Notes: generated by a model from the letters alone, not told the origin. A stretch of 64,000 nt of DNA from Natrinema salaciae (GCF_900110865.1 NZ_FOFD01000005.1:186001-250000); one strand, 5' to 3'; positions 18,063 through 27,902 are shown, numbered from the stretch's first letter. Program-made: numbers and translations.

Positions 18063-19877
18063 TTAGCCCTTGTACTCCATACTCGCTTCGTCCGTCTTCG
18101 GGATGAGGTACAGCGCGTCCTCGGTCCCGTCGATGATACCGTCCGGCGCGTCGAGTTCCCAGCTATCGGCGTTGTAGGCGCCGGCGTCGGGCTGGAACAT
18201 CGCTTCCATCTGCGGGACGTTCTGGTTCCACCACCACATGAGTTCCTTGTGGTACTGGTCCTCGTCGGTGACCTGCCACTGTCGGATGTGTTCTTCGACG
18301 CTGAAGGTCTTCGTGCCGTTGGATCCGTCGGGGTCGCCGACGGGCATCGGAATCTCTGCCTGGGGGTCGAAGTGCGTGATCGACTGGACCCAGTTCGGCA
18401 CGAGGTCCAGCGCCCACAGCGCGCGGATACCGTTGGCGGACGAGCCGTCGGGCATCATGTCGTACTCGCCGTTCTGTCGGCGCTCGTCGAACGTCGCGTC
18501 GTCGACCTGCTCCTGTTTCGGCTCGATGCCGAAGTCCTTGAGGTTCTTCTTGAGAATATTCAAGTCCTTCCGCTCGGAGCCGTTCATGATATTGATCTCG
18601 AAGCGGTCGCCGCTCGGCGTGTACCACTCGCCGTCCTCTCGCGTGTAGCCCTCTTCCTCGAGGAGTTCGGTGGCACGCTCGGTGTCATTCTGGCCGTACT
18701 TGGTGAAGTCTTCGACCCAGTCCGCGGCGTCGTGGGTACCGCTCTCCAGGACGTTCCCCGGGACGCGACACGGCGGCCAGTCGAACAGCCGGTTGACGCC
18801 CTCGAGGACCCGGGTGACCTCCTGGCGGTCGAAGACGTGACAGACCGCCTTGCGGACGTTCACGCTCGAGAAGGGCGTGTCGTAGGAGACGTCGTGGCCG
18901 CAGTTGAACGTGAGCAGCTTGTTGGTCGAGAAGCTCTCCTTGATGAGCGTGTGCCCGTCGGGGAGCTGGCTCTTGACGTCGTCCTTCACGGGGAACTGGG
19001 TGTGTGCGGCGTCGACCTCGCCGTTGACGTAGGGCTGGGTCGGGTTGTTGTTCTGGTAAAGGTGGAACGAGTACTCGCTGAAGTTGATGTTGTCGGCGTT
19101 CGGGTGGTCCTCGTACTTCTCACAGATCATGACGTTGTCCCCGATGTCGGCGACCTGGAACGGACCGTTCCCGACCGCGTCCTCGAGCATCGGATACCCC
19201 TCCGTCGTTAGCTCGCTGAGGATGGACTCCATCTCGGAGTCGTCGGCGTCCCGGAGCCGCTGGTGCCAGTCACTCCACTGATCGTCGTCGTGTTTGGTGA
19301 AGATTCCACGGCTCTCGTCGCCCACGAGGTCGGCGGCGACGTTCTGGACCGCCACCGTCTCCGAGAGCGGGTCGTGGAGGGAGATCCGTGCCGTCTGTTC
19401 GTCGGGGGCCTCGGCGGACTCGATAAACTGGTGGGGTCGTGCCCCGTCCTCGGCCTGGTACTCCAGGATTTCCAGGGCCATCTGCAGTTGCATGACCCAG
19501 TCGTCGGCGACGAGTTGATCCCCGTTGTGCCAGGTCCACTCGTCGCTGAACGTCATCTCCAGGGTAGTGTCGTCGGCCATCTCCCAATCGGTCGCGATCA
19601 GGGGATAGACCGAGTCCTCCGCTGGACTGTACATGACGGGTCGATCGAAGATCAGCGCCCCCGGATGCCACGTCCCTCGCTGGGTCGGATTGAACGGGTT
19701 GCAGTGACGCTGGGATGGAAGCGTTCCGCTCGTCTCCGCGTCGAATACTCGAAACCGATCCGTGCTACTGCTGCCACCGAGACATCCCGCGACCAACGCA
19801 GTGCCGCCCGCTGCGCCGTATTTGATAATATCTCGACGACTATGTCTGCTGCACCGCCAGTTGTTACCCTCTGGCAT
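18063..19877 (-). CDS. ABC transporter substrate-binding lipoprotein (DppA/OppA-like, SBP family 5)
   Basis: This roughly 604-residue secreted binding protein begins with a Tat signal (HSRRDIIKYGAAGGTALVA) and a lipobox GCLGG, so it is probably exported folded and lipid-anchored. The mature part shows family-5 features (DWEMADDTTLEMTFSDEWTWH; NVRKAVCHVFDRQEVTRVL). An in-frame GTG at 19883 is the alternative start. It heads the transporter operon that continues to 13305. By context the ligand is likely a uronate oligosaccharide rather than a peptide, but the family alone cannot tell. Confidence 0.9.
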   Translation of the reverse strand: MPEGNNWRCSRHSRRDIIKYGAAGGTALVAGCLGGSSSTDRFRVFDAETSGTLPSQRHCNPFNPTQRGTWHPGALIFDRPVMYSPAEDSVYPLIATDWEMADDTTLEMTFSDEWTWHNGDQLVADDWVMQLQMALEILEYQAEDGARPHQFIESAEAPDEQTARISLHDPLSETVAVQNVAADLVGDESRGIFTKHDDDQWSDWHQRLRDADDSEMESILSELTTEGYPMLEDAVGNGPFQVADIGDNVMICEKYEDHPNADNINFSEYSFHLYQNNNPTQPYVNGEVDAAHTQFPVKDDVKSQLPDGHTLIKESFSTNKLLTFNCGHDVSYDTPFSSVNVRKAVCHVFDRQEVTRVLEGVNRLFDWPPCRVPGNVLESGTHDAADWVEDFTKYGQNDTERATELLEEEGYTREDGEWYTPSGDRFEINIMNGSERKDLNILKKNLKDFGIEPKQEQVDDATFDERRQNGEYDMMPDGSSANGIRALWALDLVPNWVQSITHFDPQAEIPMPVGDPDGSNGTKTFSVEEHIRQWQVTDEDQYHKELMWWWNQNVPQMEAMFQPDAGAYNADSWELDAPDGIIDGTEDALYLIPKTDEASMEYKG

Positions 19878-20135
19878 ACTCACTAGTGTTAGAAGATCCC
19901 ATATATAGTTAACTATCCATCAGGACGTGATGGATCGAGGACGATTGCGGCTCGGGTCCCGCCGGTGGACTCCGCTGTAACCGCATGCGGGCTCGAGCAT
20001 CCGTCTCGTTGGTACTGCCGGAACTGTCGTGGATGGGTCGCGGGTCGCGGGTCGCGGCCGATCCGTGGGCCTCGTGTCGCACTCGACAGCGTGCCGAAAC
20101 GTTATAGCGGTCTTTCCCCAACGCTACGCTAACGG

Positions 20136-20900
20136 ATGGACGATACCACTGTCATCGTCACTGGCTCGAGTACGGGAATCGGCAACGCAATCGCGACGCG
20201 CTTCGCTTCGGAGGGTGCGAACGTCGTCACGAACTCCCGGGACGCCGCTCGGGCCGAGGCCGCCGCCGAGGAGCTCACCGACGCGGGCGGTACGGCGATC
20301 GGAATCGGGGCGGACGTACGCGACCGTGACGACGTTCAGGCCCTCGTCGACGGGGCCGTCGAGGCGTTCGGCTCGCTCGACGTCATGGTGAACAACGCCG
20401 GTCACACCGTCGTCGATCCGGCTCTCGAGATGGATCCCGACGATTGGCGGCGCGTGATCGACGTCAACCTGACCGGCGTGTTTTTCGGGATGCAAGCCGC
20501 GGGTCAGCAGCTGGTCGAGCAGGGGACGGGCGGCCAGATAGTCACCATCAGCAGCATGATCGGCGAACAGGGGTTCGCACAGCGCGCACCGTACTGCGCC
20601 TCGAAAGCCGGCGTGAACAACCTGACTCGAGTCTTCGCGACCGAGTTAGCGGAGCACGATATTCACGTGAACGCGCTGGCTCCGGGGTTCGTCCGAACGG
20701 ATATCACCGATCAGACGCAGGACGCCGCCGGCTACACCGACGACGACGTGCGACGGCGGACGCCGCTCGGTCGGTTCGGCACGATGGAGGAAATCGCGAA
20801 CTGCGTGTGCTTCCTCGCGAGTGGCGATCACTATGTCACGGGAGCGGTCCTTCGCGCCGACGGTGGGTGGCTCGCCAACGCGTGGGGACCGGAGACGTGA
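20136..20900 (+). CDS. Short-chain dehydrogenase/reductase (KduD/gluconate-5-dehydrogenase-like)
   Basis: This 254-residue classical SDR has the cofactor motif TGSSTGIG (about residue 10), NNAG at about 87, catalytic Ser in TISSMIG at about 140, and YCASK (Tyr-x-x-x-Lys) at about 153. In pectin clusters, relatives include 2-dehydro-3-deoxygluconate 5-dehydrogenase (KduD), which would be needed to use unsaturated uronates from lyases. The substrate is inferred from context only. It is a single-gene unit, flanked on both sides by minus-strand genes. Confidence 0.88.
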   Translation: MDDTTVIVTGSSTGIGNAIATRFASEGANVVTNSRDAARAEAAAEELTDAGGTAIGIGADVRDRDDVQALVDGAVEAFGSLDVMVNNAGHTVVDPALEMDPDDWRRVIDVNLTGVFFGMQAAGQQLVEQGTGGQIVTISSMIGEQGFAQRAPYCASKAGVNNLTRVFATELAEHDIHVNALAPGFVRTDITDQTQDAAGYTDDDVRRRTPLGRFGTMEEIANCVCFLASGDHYVTGAVLRADGGWLANAWGPET

Positions 20901-20948
20901 GCCACTCGGCCCGGTCTCCGCTCGAGGGTGGGGTCGACTCGAGACGGA

Positions 20949-21935
20949 TTACTCGAAGGCGGGGATGACTTCCTCGCCGAACAGGCGGATTTGCGCTTCG
21001 ACGAGGTCCTTCGGCATTCCGGAGTGGTGAAACCGGAGCGTGAGGTGGTCGAGTGGGAAGCGGTCGCGAATCGACTCGATCTGCTCGACGATCTGCTCGG
21101 GCGTGCCGTAGATGAACCGGTCGTCGGCGAGCTCCTCGAAGTTCTCGACGGTGTCGGCGGTCATCAGCGGGTGTGAGAACTCGCCGCCGTACTCGTCGAC
21201 GTAGGTGCGGTGGAGATACTCCTTGCGCTCCATCACTTCCGCCTCGGTCTCGGCGATGACTGCCTCGCGCATCAGGGGGTGTTCGATCTCGTCCCAGTTC
21301 TGTTCGCTGTCCTCGATGTGGTCGCGCTGTTTCTCCTTGCGGTCCTCGACGGCCTGCAAGTCCGCGACCACGCCGGGGACCCAGGCGTCGCTGAACGTGA
21401 CCGACCGGGCGATCTGTTTGTCGCCCCAGCCGCCGACCCAGAGATCGGGACGTGGTTCCTGGACCGTCGACGGGAGCGGCTGCCACTCCGTGACTTCGAA
21501 GAACGGACACTCGAAGGAAATCGGCTCGTCCGCGGAGAGGAACTCGTCGAGGAAGCGCAGCCCCTCGATCATGCGCCCTGCGCGCTCGTCCATCGGTACG
21601 TCGAAGGCGTCGAACTCCTCCTCGACGTATCCGAGTCCGACGCCGAGCGTGAGCCGGCCGTCGGAGATGTTGTCGAGCATCGCCGCACGCTGTGCGACGT
21701 GCAGCGGATGGTACAACGGCAAGATCAACACCGACGTGACGAGCTCGAGCTCCTCCGTCGCGGTTCCGATACTGGTCAGGCGGGTCAGCGGCGACGGCCA
21801 GTAGTTGTCGCCCTCGGTCGCCTGGTGGTCGTTGACCCAGCAGGATTCGAACCCGACCTCCTCGGCCAGTTGACACTGCTCGACGACACCGGTCCATCGA
21901 CTACCGCCCTCGATGGGGAAGATTCCGAATTTCAT
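20949..21935 (-). CDS. LLM-class flavin/F420-dependent oxidoreductase
   Basis: This 328-residue luciferase-like monooxygenase-family protein has the family N-terminus (KFGIFPIEGG) and conserved segments such as SCWVNDHQATEGDNYWPSPL and RLTLGVGLGYVEEEFDAF. In haloarchaea many of these use F420 to oxidise alcohols or sugar phosphates; others use FMN. The substrate is unknown. It converges with the SDR gene and is divergent from nothing close. An assignment to the sugar pathway rests only on its location. Confidence 0.85.
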   Translation of the reverse strand: MKFGIFPIEGGSRWTGVVEQCQLAEEVGFESCWVNDHQATEGDNYWPSPLTRLTSIGTATEELELVTSVLILPLYHPLHVAQRAAMLDNISDGRLTLGVGLGYVEEEFDAFDVPMDERAGRMIEGLRFLDEFLSADEPISFECPFFEVTEWQPLPSTVQEPRPDLWVGGWGDKQIARSVTFSDAWVPGVVADLQAVEDRKEKQRDHIEDSEQNWDEIEHPLMREAVIAETEAEVMERKEYLHRTYVDEYGGEFSHPLMTADTVENFEELADDRFIYGTPEQIVEQIESIRDRFPLDHLTLRFHHSGMPKDLVEAQIRLFGEEVIPAFE

Positions 21936-22099
21936 GCGCTACGGACCGAACGTCAACTCCGCTACTACTTACGTTTTTGCGTTAGTTCCGGCGACGGGAC
22001 GCGTCTCGGGGTCGCTGGACCGGGTCGCTTCGGAACCGAAACCGGCCGCAGCGGGCTCGAGCGGTCGAACCCGTTGCAGCGCGTCAGCCGGTGCGGCCG

Positions 22100-25000
22100 T
22101 CAGATCCGCCGGAGCAGCTCGAGGACGTCCGTGAACCCGACCCGATCGTTCTCATCGAAGTCGAACCGCTCGGGATTGTCCTGCACGCCCTCGGACTCGA
22201 GGTTGTCGAAGAGAGCGTTGACGTCGCTGTGAGTGGTCTTGCCGTCCCCATCGATGTCGTTGTACAGCCCGTCGCCCGTCGTGTCCTGGGCCTCGTACTG
22301 GCCGACCGCGATCGCGTCGTCGCTGGTGCCGTCGTCGCCGGTGCTGTCGTCGCCGGCCGGTGCCTCGCCCGTGACGCTCCCGGACACATCGACGTCGCCG
22401 ACGTCCTGGTTGTCGGTCAGTGTCAGACCGGACCAGCTATCGAACTCGGCGGTCGTCAGCGTGCCGGACGCGTGGCTCGTGACGGCGAGGCCGACGTGGA
22501 CGTTCGTGGCGAGCGACAGCGACACCGACGCGAGGAGGGTCCAGTTCTGGCCGTTGTCCGAGCCGTACGCCCGGAGCGTGTCGCCCTCGCGGACGAGTCG
22601 CTGCCAGGCGTGGTCGGTCGTCCCACCGTCGACTTCGCTCTCGCTCTCGCCGGCGTCGGAGGTGAGACTCGTCGACTCCGCGCCCGTGGTGGGACGCCAC
22701 TGGACGGATGTCGAGTCCGGCCGTCGCCGGATCATCAGGTTCGCGGCGTCGGCGTCGAGCGACTCGCGAACCATCAGCCCCGCCTTGGCGTACGCGTCGG
22801 TGTTCTCGAGCGCGTCGACGCGGACGGCGACGTCGAAGTCGCCGGTCGTGGCGCCGTAGTAGTAATGGAACTCGTCGGACGCGTTCCAGATGTCCTCGCC
22901 GCCGCCCTCGACCGTGATGGGGCCGGCGCCGCCGGTCCGATCCTCGTCGGCGCTCTCGGTCGACGCGGTGACCGTCGCCGTCTCGGACTCGTTGCCCGCG
23001 GCGTCGATCGCCCTGACGCCGATCTCGTAGTCGACGCCGCTCTCGAGGCCGCCGAGACGCGTCGACGTCGCGTCCGGCTTGACGGACGTCCGCTGCTGCC
23101 CGTCCACGAGGACGTTGTACCGCCAGATCCCGGAGCCGCCCGCGTCGGTGGATGCCTCCCAGTCGATTTCGATCGAGGAGAGGGTACTGTCCGTGACGGT
23201 GAGTCCGGACGGCGTCGTCGGCGCTTCCGTGTCGCTCTGCCCGGTGTCGTAATCGGGTTCGACCTGGGCCGCCATCTCGTCGAGCCACTGGCGCAGGCCG
23301 CTGTCCGGCACGTCGAGGGTGCGCGTCGTGCCGCCGTGGTCGGGGTAGCCGCCGGCTTCCGCCGCGCTGTCGGGAATGTCGGAGAATCCGGCGTTGTCCC
23401 GGTTGGGATCGACGTCCAGACTCCCCCAGCGATCCTCGATCTGCTGGACGATCTTCGCCTCCTGATCGATCCGCTCGGCGGGACGGGCGCCCGCGTTGGC
23501 CAGATTGTGGGCTTCGGTCTGGCTCGCAGGCAAGGCCTCCAGCCCGCTCGGCCACAGGGGCGGCGAGTCCAGTTCCGTACCGACGTCCGAGAACGGCCGC
23601 CCGTTCAGGGGCGGATCGGCGACGTAGTTGTCGTCCATGTGGACGCTGCCGTCGCCGAAGACGATCGGGTCGCGGAAGCTGAAGCGGTGGATGTAGGCGT
23701 TGCCGACGACGGCCGCCTCCGCGCCCTCGGAGATCCAGATGGCCTTGTCGTGATAGAAGTTCAGGCCGTTGACGACGACGGTCTCGGTATCCGGCTTCAG
23801 CCGCGGGTTACGATCGTTGTTCTTCGCGTAGACTGTCCCCAGGATGGCGACGTTCTTCGCGCCGTCGCCGACGAGCGTCCCGTTGGAGTTCTCCTCGGGG
23901 TCCTCGAGGCCCTCCGCGATCATACAGTTCGCGAGGGTTGTATCGGTCGAGTCGTAGCCGACCGAGAGGTTCTCGTCGCGGCCCCAGAACGCCGTACAGT
24001 GGTTGAAAATGACGTTTTCGGTGCCGTCGGAGCTGTTCATCGGGTCCGTCCCTTCGCCACCGCTCTGATCGCCCCGGAGACAGCGAACGTGCTCCATGAC
24101 GACGTTGTCGGCATCGATCTGAACGAAGCCGTCGATGAACGTGACGCCGGGCGAGGGCGCAGTCTGGCCCGCAACCCAGCAGTTCGGTTCCGAGATCTCG
24201 AGCGTCTGGCTGTCGAGGTCGAGCACCCCGCTCTCCTCGAAGACGATCAGGCGCGGGCCCGCCGTCTCGAACGCCTGTTGGATGGGTTCGTAGGCCAGAT
24301 CCGAGATCGTGATGACCTCGACGTCGTCGTCGAACCAGTCCGTGTCGGCGAACCCGTCCTCCGGCGCGAAGTGCGATCCCCTGGTTCCGCCGTCGGTCGA
24401 ATCCTCCTCGTCGGTCGTCACGGTCGTCGTTGCGGCGTCGGACTCGTTGCCCGCCTCGTCGACCGCGCGAACGGCGACGTCGTAGGTCGTCTCCGGTTCG
24501 AGATCCGAGACCGTCGCGGACGTGGTGTCGGCGGGGACCTGCTGGCTGCGGTCGTCGACGGAGACGACGTAATGTGAGAGTCCGGAGCCGCCCGAGTCGC
24601 TGGCCCCGTCCCAGTCAAGGTCCACGCTCGAGGCCGTCTGGTCGGGCGACTGGACGTTCGATGGCGGCGATGGCGCCGTCGTGTCGTCCTCGGTGCCGTC
24701 GCCGGGATCGACGTTTCCGTCCCCGGCCTCGACTTGCGCCGCCCACTCCATCAGCCACTCGCGCAGGCCGCTGCTCGGCGGGCTCAGCGAGTGGGTGTTC
24801 TCGGGGAGTTCAGGGTAGCCGCCGACCGCATCGGGATTCGGGACCCAGTAGTCGTACGGCGAATCGAGCCGGTCGTTGCCGGCTCGATCCTCGATCTCCT
24901 GGACGATTCGCCGGTCGTGTTCGGTCCGGTCGGCCGGCCGCGCACCCGCGTTGGTCAGGTTGTGGGACTCGACCTCCGAGGACGGCATCGGCTCGAGGCC

Positions 25001-26035
25001 GTCGGGCCACAGCGGCGGCGAGCCGACGGTGCTCGGTTCGACGAAGTCGACGTCGGAATCGAGCGCTGGGTCCGCCGTGACGTTGTCTTCGCCGTAGACC
25101 GTCCCGCTCCCCTCGACGATTTGCTCGCCCGTCGCCGCGGTACCCGTGTACTTGTTGCCGACCCACGCCGTCACCGCGGAGCTGTCGGTGTTCGACGCCT
25201 CGTCGAAGAAGTACGTGAAGTTGTTGACGACGACGCTGCGCGTGTCGCTTTTGAGCCGCGGGATGCGGTTTCGGGCCTTCGACCAAATGTTTCCGAGCAG
25301 CGCGACGCGGTCCGCGCCGTCACCGACCAGCGTACAGTAGTTGTGGTCGGAGCCGTCGCCGTAGGGATCGTACAGCCCCTCGTAGATGAGACAGTTGGCG
25401 TACGTCGTGCGGTCGGTGTCGTAGCCGACGGACATACACTCGTCGGTCCCCCACGAGGCCGTGACGTGGTCGACGACGTTGTTCGTCGTCTCGTCTGCCG
25501 TATTGAACGCGTCGTTGCCCTGAATGTTGCCGTCCGAACCCGGCCCGATCCGCGACCGGATGTGCTGGACGACGCAGTTGCTAGCATCGACCTGGACCAT
25601 CCCCCTGGTGAAGGTGATCCCGGGCGAGGGCGCGGTCTGGCCCGCCACCCAGCAGTTGTCCTCCGTAATCTGTAGCGTCTCGCCGCCGAGGTCGATCGTG
25701 CCGCTGGTCTCGAAGACGACCACGCGCGGGCCGCTGGCGTGGAACGCCTCCTCGAGCGCCTCGCGCGTCGGCTCCGTGACGGTGAGGACCTGCACGTCTT
25801 CTTCCTCGAGCCAGGACGTGTCGGCGAAGCCGTCGTCCAGGCCGAAGTGCGCGCTCGAGGCCGCACCGACCGTTCCGGTCATCGCCGAGCCGCCGAATCC
25901 GCCGAGGATTGCCCCGGCACCGGCGGCTTTCACGAACGAGCGTCGATGCAAGTTCGCGTCTACGGTGCTGTGCTCGTGTTCGTCCTCGTCGATCGATGGA
26001 CGCTGTTCGGATCGGCTATTGTGTTCTCGTGTCAT
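22100..26035 (-). CDS. Secreted multidomain pectate-lyase-like protein (two PL1-type domains, two FN3, dockerin)
   Basis: This 1311-residue protein has a Tat signal (RRSFVKAAGAGAILGG at about residue 31). The order is: parallel beta-helix lyase domain 1 (about 62-435), FN3 (about 455-545), lyase domain 2 (about 555-905), FN3 (about 920-1015), a concanavalin-like/DUF1349-type binding domain (about 1020-1200) and a C-terminal dockerin (about 1250-1311, two Ca-loop motifs DTTGDGLYNDIDGDG and DFDENDRVGFTD). Domain 1 carries VDHVTASWG and RIPRLK, resembling the PL1 W-x-D-H and R-x-P-R elements. Domain 2 has NHCTAFWG instead of DH. It is likely a cell-surface pectate/rhamnogalacturonan-degrading protein. 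The ATG at 26035 opens divergently from the DgoD-like gene. Confidence 0.88.
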   Translation of the reverse strand: MTREHNSRSEQRPSIDEDEHEHSTVDANLHRRSFVKAAGAGAILGGFGGSAMTGTVGAASSAHFGLDDGFADTSWLEEEDVQVLTVTEPTREALEEAFHASGPRVVVFETSGTIDLGGETLQITEDNCWVAGQTAPSPGITFTRGMVQVDASNCVVQHIRSRIGPGSDGNIQGNDAFNTADETTNNVVDHVTASWGTDECMSVGYDTDRTTYANCLIYEGLYDPYGDGSDHNYCTLVGDGADRVALLGNIWSKARNRIPRLKSDTRSVVVNNFTYFFDEASNTDSSAVTAWVGNKYTGTAATGEQIVEGSGTVYGEDNVTADPALDSDVDFVEPSTVGSPPLWPDGLEPMPSSEVESHNLTNAGARPADRTEHDRRIVQEIEDRAGNDRLDSPYDYWVPNPDAVGGYPELPENTHSLSPPSSGLREWLMEWAAQVEAGDGNVDPGDGTEDDTTAPSPPSNVQSPDQTASSVDLDWDGASDSGGSGLSHYVVSVDDRSQQVPADTTSATVSDLEPETTYDVAVRAVDEAGNESDAATTTVTTDEEDSTDGGTRGSHFAPEDGFADTDWFDDDVEVITISDLAYEPIQQAFETAGPRLIVFEESGVLDLDSQTLEISEPNCWVAGQTAPSPGVTFIDGFVQIDADNVVMEHVRCLRGDQSGGEGTDPMNSSDGTENVIFNHCTAFWGRDENLSVGYDSTDTTLANCMIAEGLEDPEENSNGTLVGDGAKNVAILGTVYAKNNDRNPRLKPDTETVVVNGLNFYHDKAIWISEGAEAAVVGNAYIHRFSFRDPIVFGDGSVHMDDNYVADPPLNGRPFSDVGTELDSPPLWPSGLEALPASQTEAHNLANAGARPAERIDQEAKIVQQIEDRWGSLDVDPNRDNAGFSDIPDSAAEAGGYPDHGGTTRTLDVPDSGLRQWLDEMAAQVEPDYDTGQSDTEAPTTPSGLTVTDSTLSSIEIDWEASTDAGGSGIWRYNVLVDGQQRTSVKPDATSTRLGGLESGVDYEIGVRAIDAAGNESETATVTASTESADEDRTGGAGPITVEGGGEDIWNASDEFHYYYGATTGDFDVAVRVDALENTDAYAKAGLMVRESLDADAANLMIRRRPDSTSVQWRPTTGAESTSLTSDAGESESEVDGGTTDHAWQRLVREGDTLRAYGSDNGQNWTLLASVSLSLATNVHVGLAVTSHASGTLTTAEFDSWSGLTLTDNQDVGDVDVSGSVTGEAPAGDDSTGDDGTSDDAIAVGQYEAQDTTGDGLYNDIDGDGKTTHSDVNALFDNLESEGVQDNPERFDFDENDRVGFTDVLELLRRI

Positions 26036-26726
26036 AGTAGTGTCTTGCTTCGCGGATCGTCAGACGAGTCGTCGACGGCCGACTTCGCTGGCCACCTGCT
26101 GCGCTCTCGGTCCTATGGCCCTGCCGTCCGAGGGAGGAAACCGAATTCGATCGCCGTTGGCAGCGCACCGCCGGAAAGCGGTGTGGTGAGTCGGTATCGT
26201 CCGGATCATCCCTGCCTCGTCGGCGAGCGACTGCCGATCGCGATGGCCTCGTCGGTGCACTCGAGGCCCAGGTCTCGACCGTTCCGTCGCTGACGACCGC
26301 CGTATCGCAACAGCGGCCGTGGGAATCGGGATGGTCGGTCGCGTCGCCGCTGTCGAGAGAAATCGGTGCTGCCGCTACAGTGGCCGCGCCCGGCCCCGCG
26401 ATCGGTGAATCGCGATCCGCCGCACCGATCGCCCGAGTCGATTCGCAGCCATCTCGTCTCGTCATCATCCACGACATCTTACTATTTACCCGTCAGTAAA
26501 TAAATTTATCTTAGCTCTATTTATGTTAACTAATAACCACTAACGGCTATGTTGATAGGACACTGCTGCGAGCGGCGAACGACGCGGCACACTCGATCGA
26601 TCGCACACTGTACGCGGCGCTGATCGTGAACGCAGGCAGGTGTCGATAGCCGCCGTTGGCTGCGTTCATCTCGTTCCGATCGTATCGTCGTAACGTTGAA
26701 TAGTCGACTGTGCACACACCGAGTGA
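26036..26726. other. Divergent promoter region between the lyase and dehydratase genes
   Basis: About 690 bp of mixed composition, with a GC-rich half (26040-26470) showing only Arg-rich chance frames. An AT-rich half (26475-26560) contains the perfect dyad at 26483-26502 and several TATA-like tracts. The promoters of both flanking genes and their regulation probably lie here. Confidence 0.5.
26483..26502. promoter_or_regulatory. Inverted repeat TATTTAC-N6-GTAAATA, candidate operator
   Basis: The perfect 7-bp arms (26483-26489, 26496-26502) lie in an AT-rich tract between the divergent lyase (start 26035) and DgoD-like (start 26727) genes. A dyad of this length in an AT-rich background can occur by chance, but its position in a divergent promoter of a carbon-catabolism island makes a regulator site plausible. 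IclR at 43932 is one candidate. Confidence 0.45.
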
Positions 26727-27902
26727 ATGCGAATCACGAGCTACGACCTCTACGCGGTGCCGCCGCGGTGGCAGTTCCTCAAACTCGAGACGAGCGACGG
26801 CCGCGTCGGCTGGGGCGAAGTCTACACCAAGTGGCACTTCGCGGGCGATAGCGAACCGGCAACCCGTAACGCGGTCGACCAGCTGCTGCACCAGTACGTT
26901 CTCGGCGAGGACCCGAGTCGCATCGAGTACCTCTGGCAGGCGATGTACCGCAGCAGCTTCTATCGGGGCGGTCCGGTCCACATGAGCGCGATCGCGGGCA
27001 TCGACGAGGCGCTGTGGGATCTGAAGGGGAAGGCGGCCGGCATGCCGGTCTACGACCTGCTGGGCGGGGCCGCGCGCGACCGTGTCCGGCTCTACCAGCA
27101 CGTCAGGGCACACAGTGGCGACGACGTCGCCGATCCCGCCGCTGCGGCGGCGACGGAGGCCCGAGAGCACGTCGAGGCGGGATACACCGCCGTCAAACTG
27201 ATCCCGACGGCCGGACTCGAGCTCATCGATACGCCGGCGGCCGTCGAACGCGCACGCGAGATCGTCGGTGCCGTTCGCGACGCCGTCGGCCCCGACGTCG
27301 ACGTCGCGCTGGACTTCCACGGGCGCACCTCGAAGGCGATGGCTCGCCGACTGGCGGCCGCGCTCGAAGAATTTCAGCCGATGTTCGTCGAGGAGCCCGT
27401 GACGCCGGAACACGACCACGCGCTCCCGCGGATCGCCGAGGCGACGTCGATCCCGATCGCGACGGGCGAACGGCTCTACGCGAGGGACGAGTTCCGCCCG
27501 CTTCTCGAGGCGAACGCGGTCGACGTCGTCCAGCCGGACGTCTCGAGCGCCGGCGGGATCACCGAAACGAAAAAAATCGCCGACATGGCCGAGACGTACG
27601 ACGTCGCGATCGCCCCGCACTGCCCCATCGGTCCGCTAGCGCTGGCTGCCTCGCTGCACGTCGACGCGGTTGCGCCGAACGCCCTGATCCAGGAGCAGGT
27701 TGTCGTCGGCGACGGCGACGCGATGCGATACGTCGAGAACGACGAGCTCTTCGAGCCGACCGACGGCGCTCTCGAGCTGCCCGACGGCCCCGGGATCGGG
27801 GTCGAGATCGATGCGGACCGCGTTCGCGAACTCGCGGGAACGGCGCTTGGATTCGACCGTTCGCCGGGCCACCGCGCCGACGGGAGCGTCGGCGAGCGCT
27901 GA
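26727..27902 (+). CDS. Enolase-superfamily sugar-acid dehydratase (D-galactonate dehydratase-like)
   Basis: This 391-residue protein has a mandelate-racemase-type capping domain and a TIM barrel. Mg ligands appear as DFHGR (about residue 195), VEEPV (about 220) and TGERL (about 245). The DgoD-type acid/base His is in IAPHCPIGPLALAAS at about 296, and GDSEPATRNAVD-type N-terminal features match DgoD relatives. The expected reaction is dehydration of an aldonic acid such as galactonate to 2-keto-3-deoxygalactonate. Other C6 aldonates are possible. It starts divergently from the lyase gene, and the ATG at 26727 matches the family N-terminus. Confidence 0.85.
   Translation: MRITSYDLYAVPPRWQFLKLETSDGRVGWGEVYTKWHFAGDSEPATRNAVDQLLHQYVLGEDPSRIEYLWQAMYRSSFYRGGPVHMSAIAGIDEALWDLKGKAAGMPVYDLLGGAARDRVRLYQHVRAHSGDDVADPAAAAATEAREHVEAGYTAVKLIPTAGLELIDTPAAVERAREIVGAVRDAVGPDVDVALDFHGRTSKAMARRLAAALEEFQPMFVEEPVTPEHDHALPRIAEATSIPIATGERLYARDEFRPLLEANAVDVVQPDVSSAGGITETKKIADMAETYDVAIAPHCPIGPLALAASLHVDAVAPNALIQEQVVVGDGDAMRYVENDELFEPTDGALELPDGPGIGVEIDADRVRELAGTALGFDRSPGHRADGSVGER

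Noticed and set aside
22091-24577. 828-codon plus-strand frame opposite the large lyase gene
   Set aside because: It mirrors the minus-strand lyase, is rich in Arg, Val and Gly in runs and contains no domain. High GC content creates such long antisense frames.
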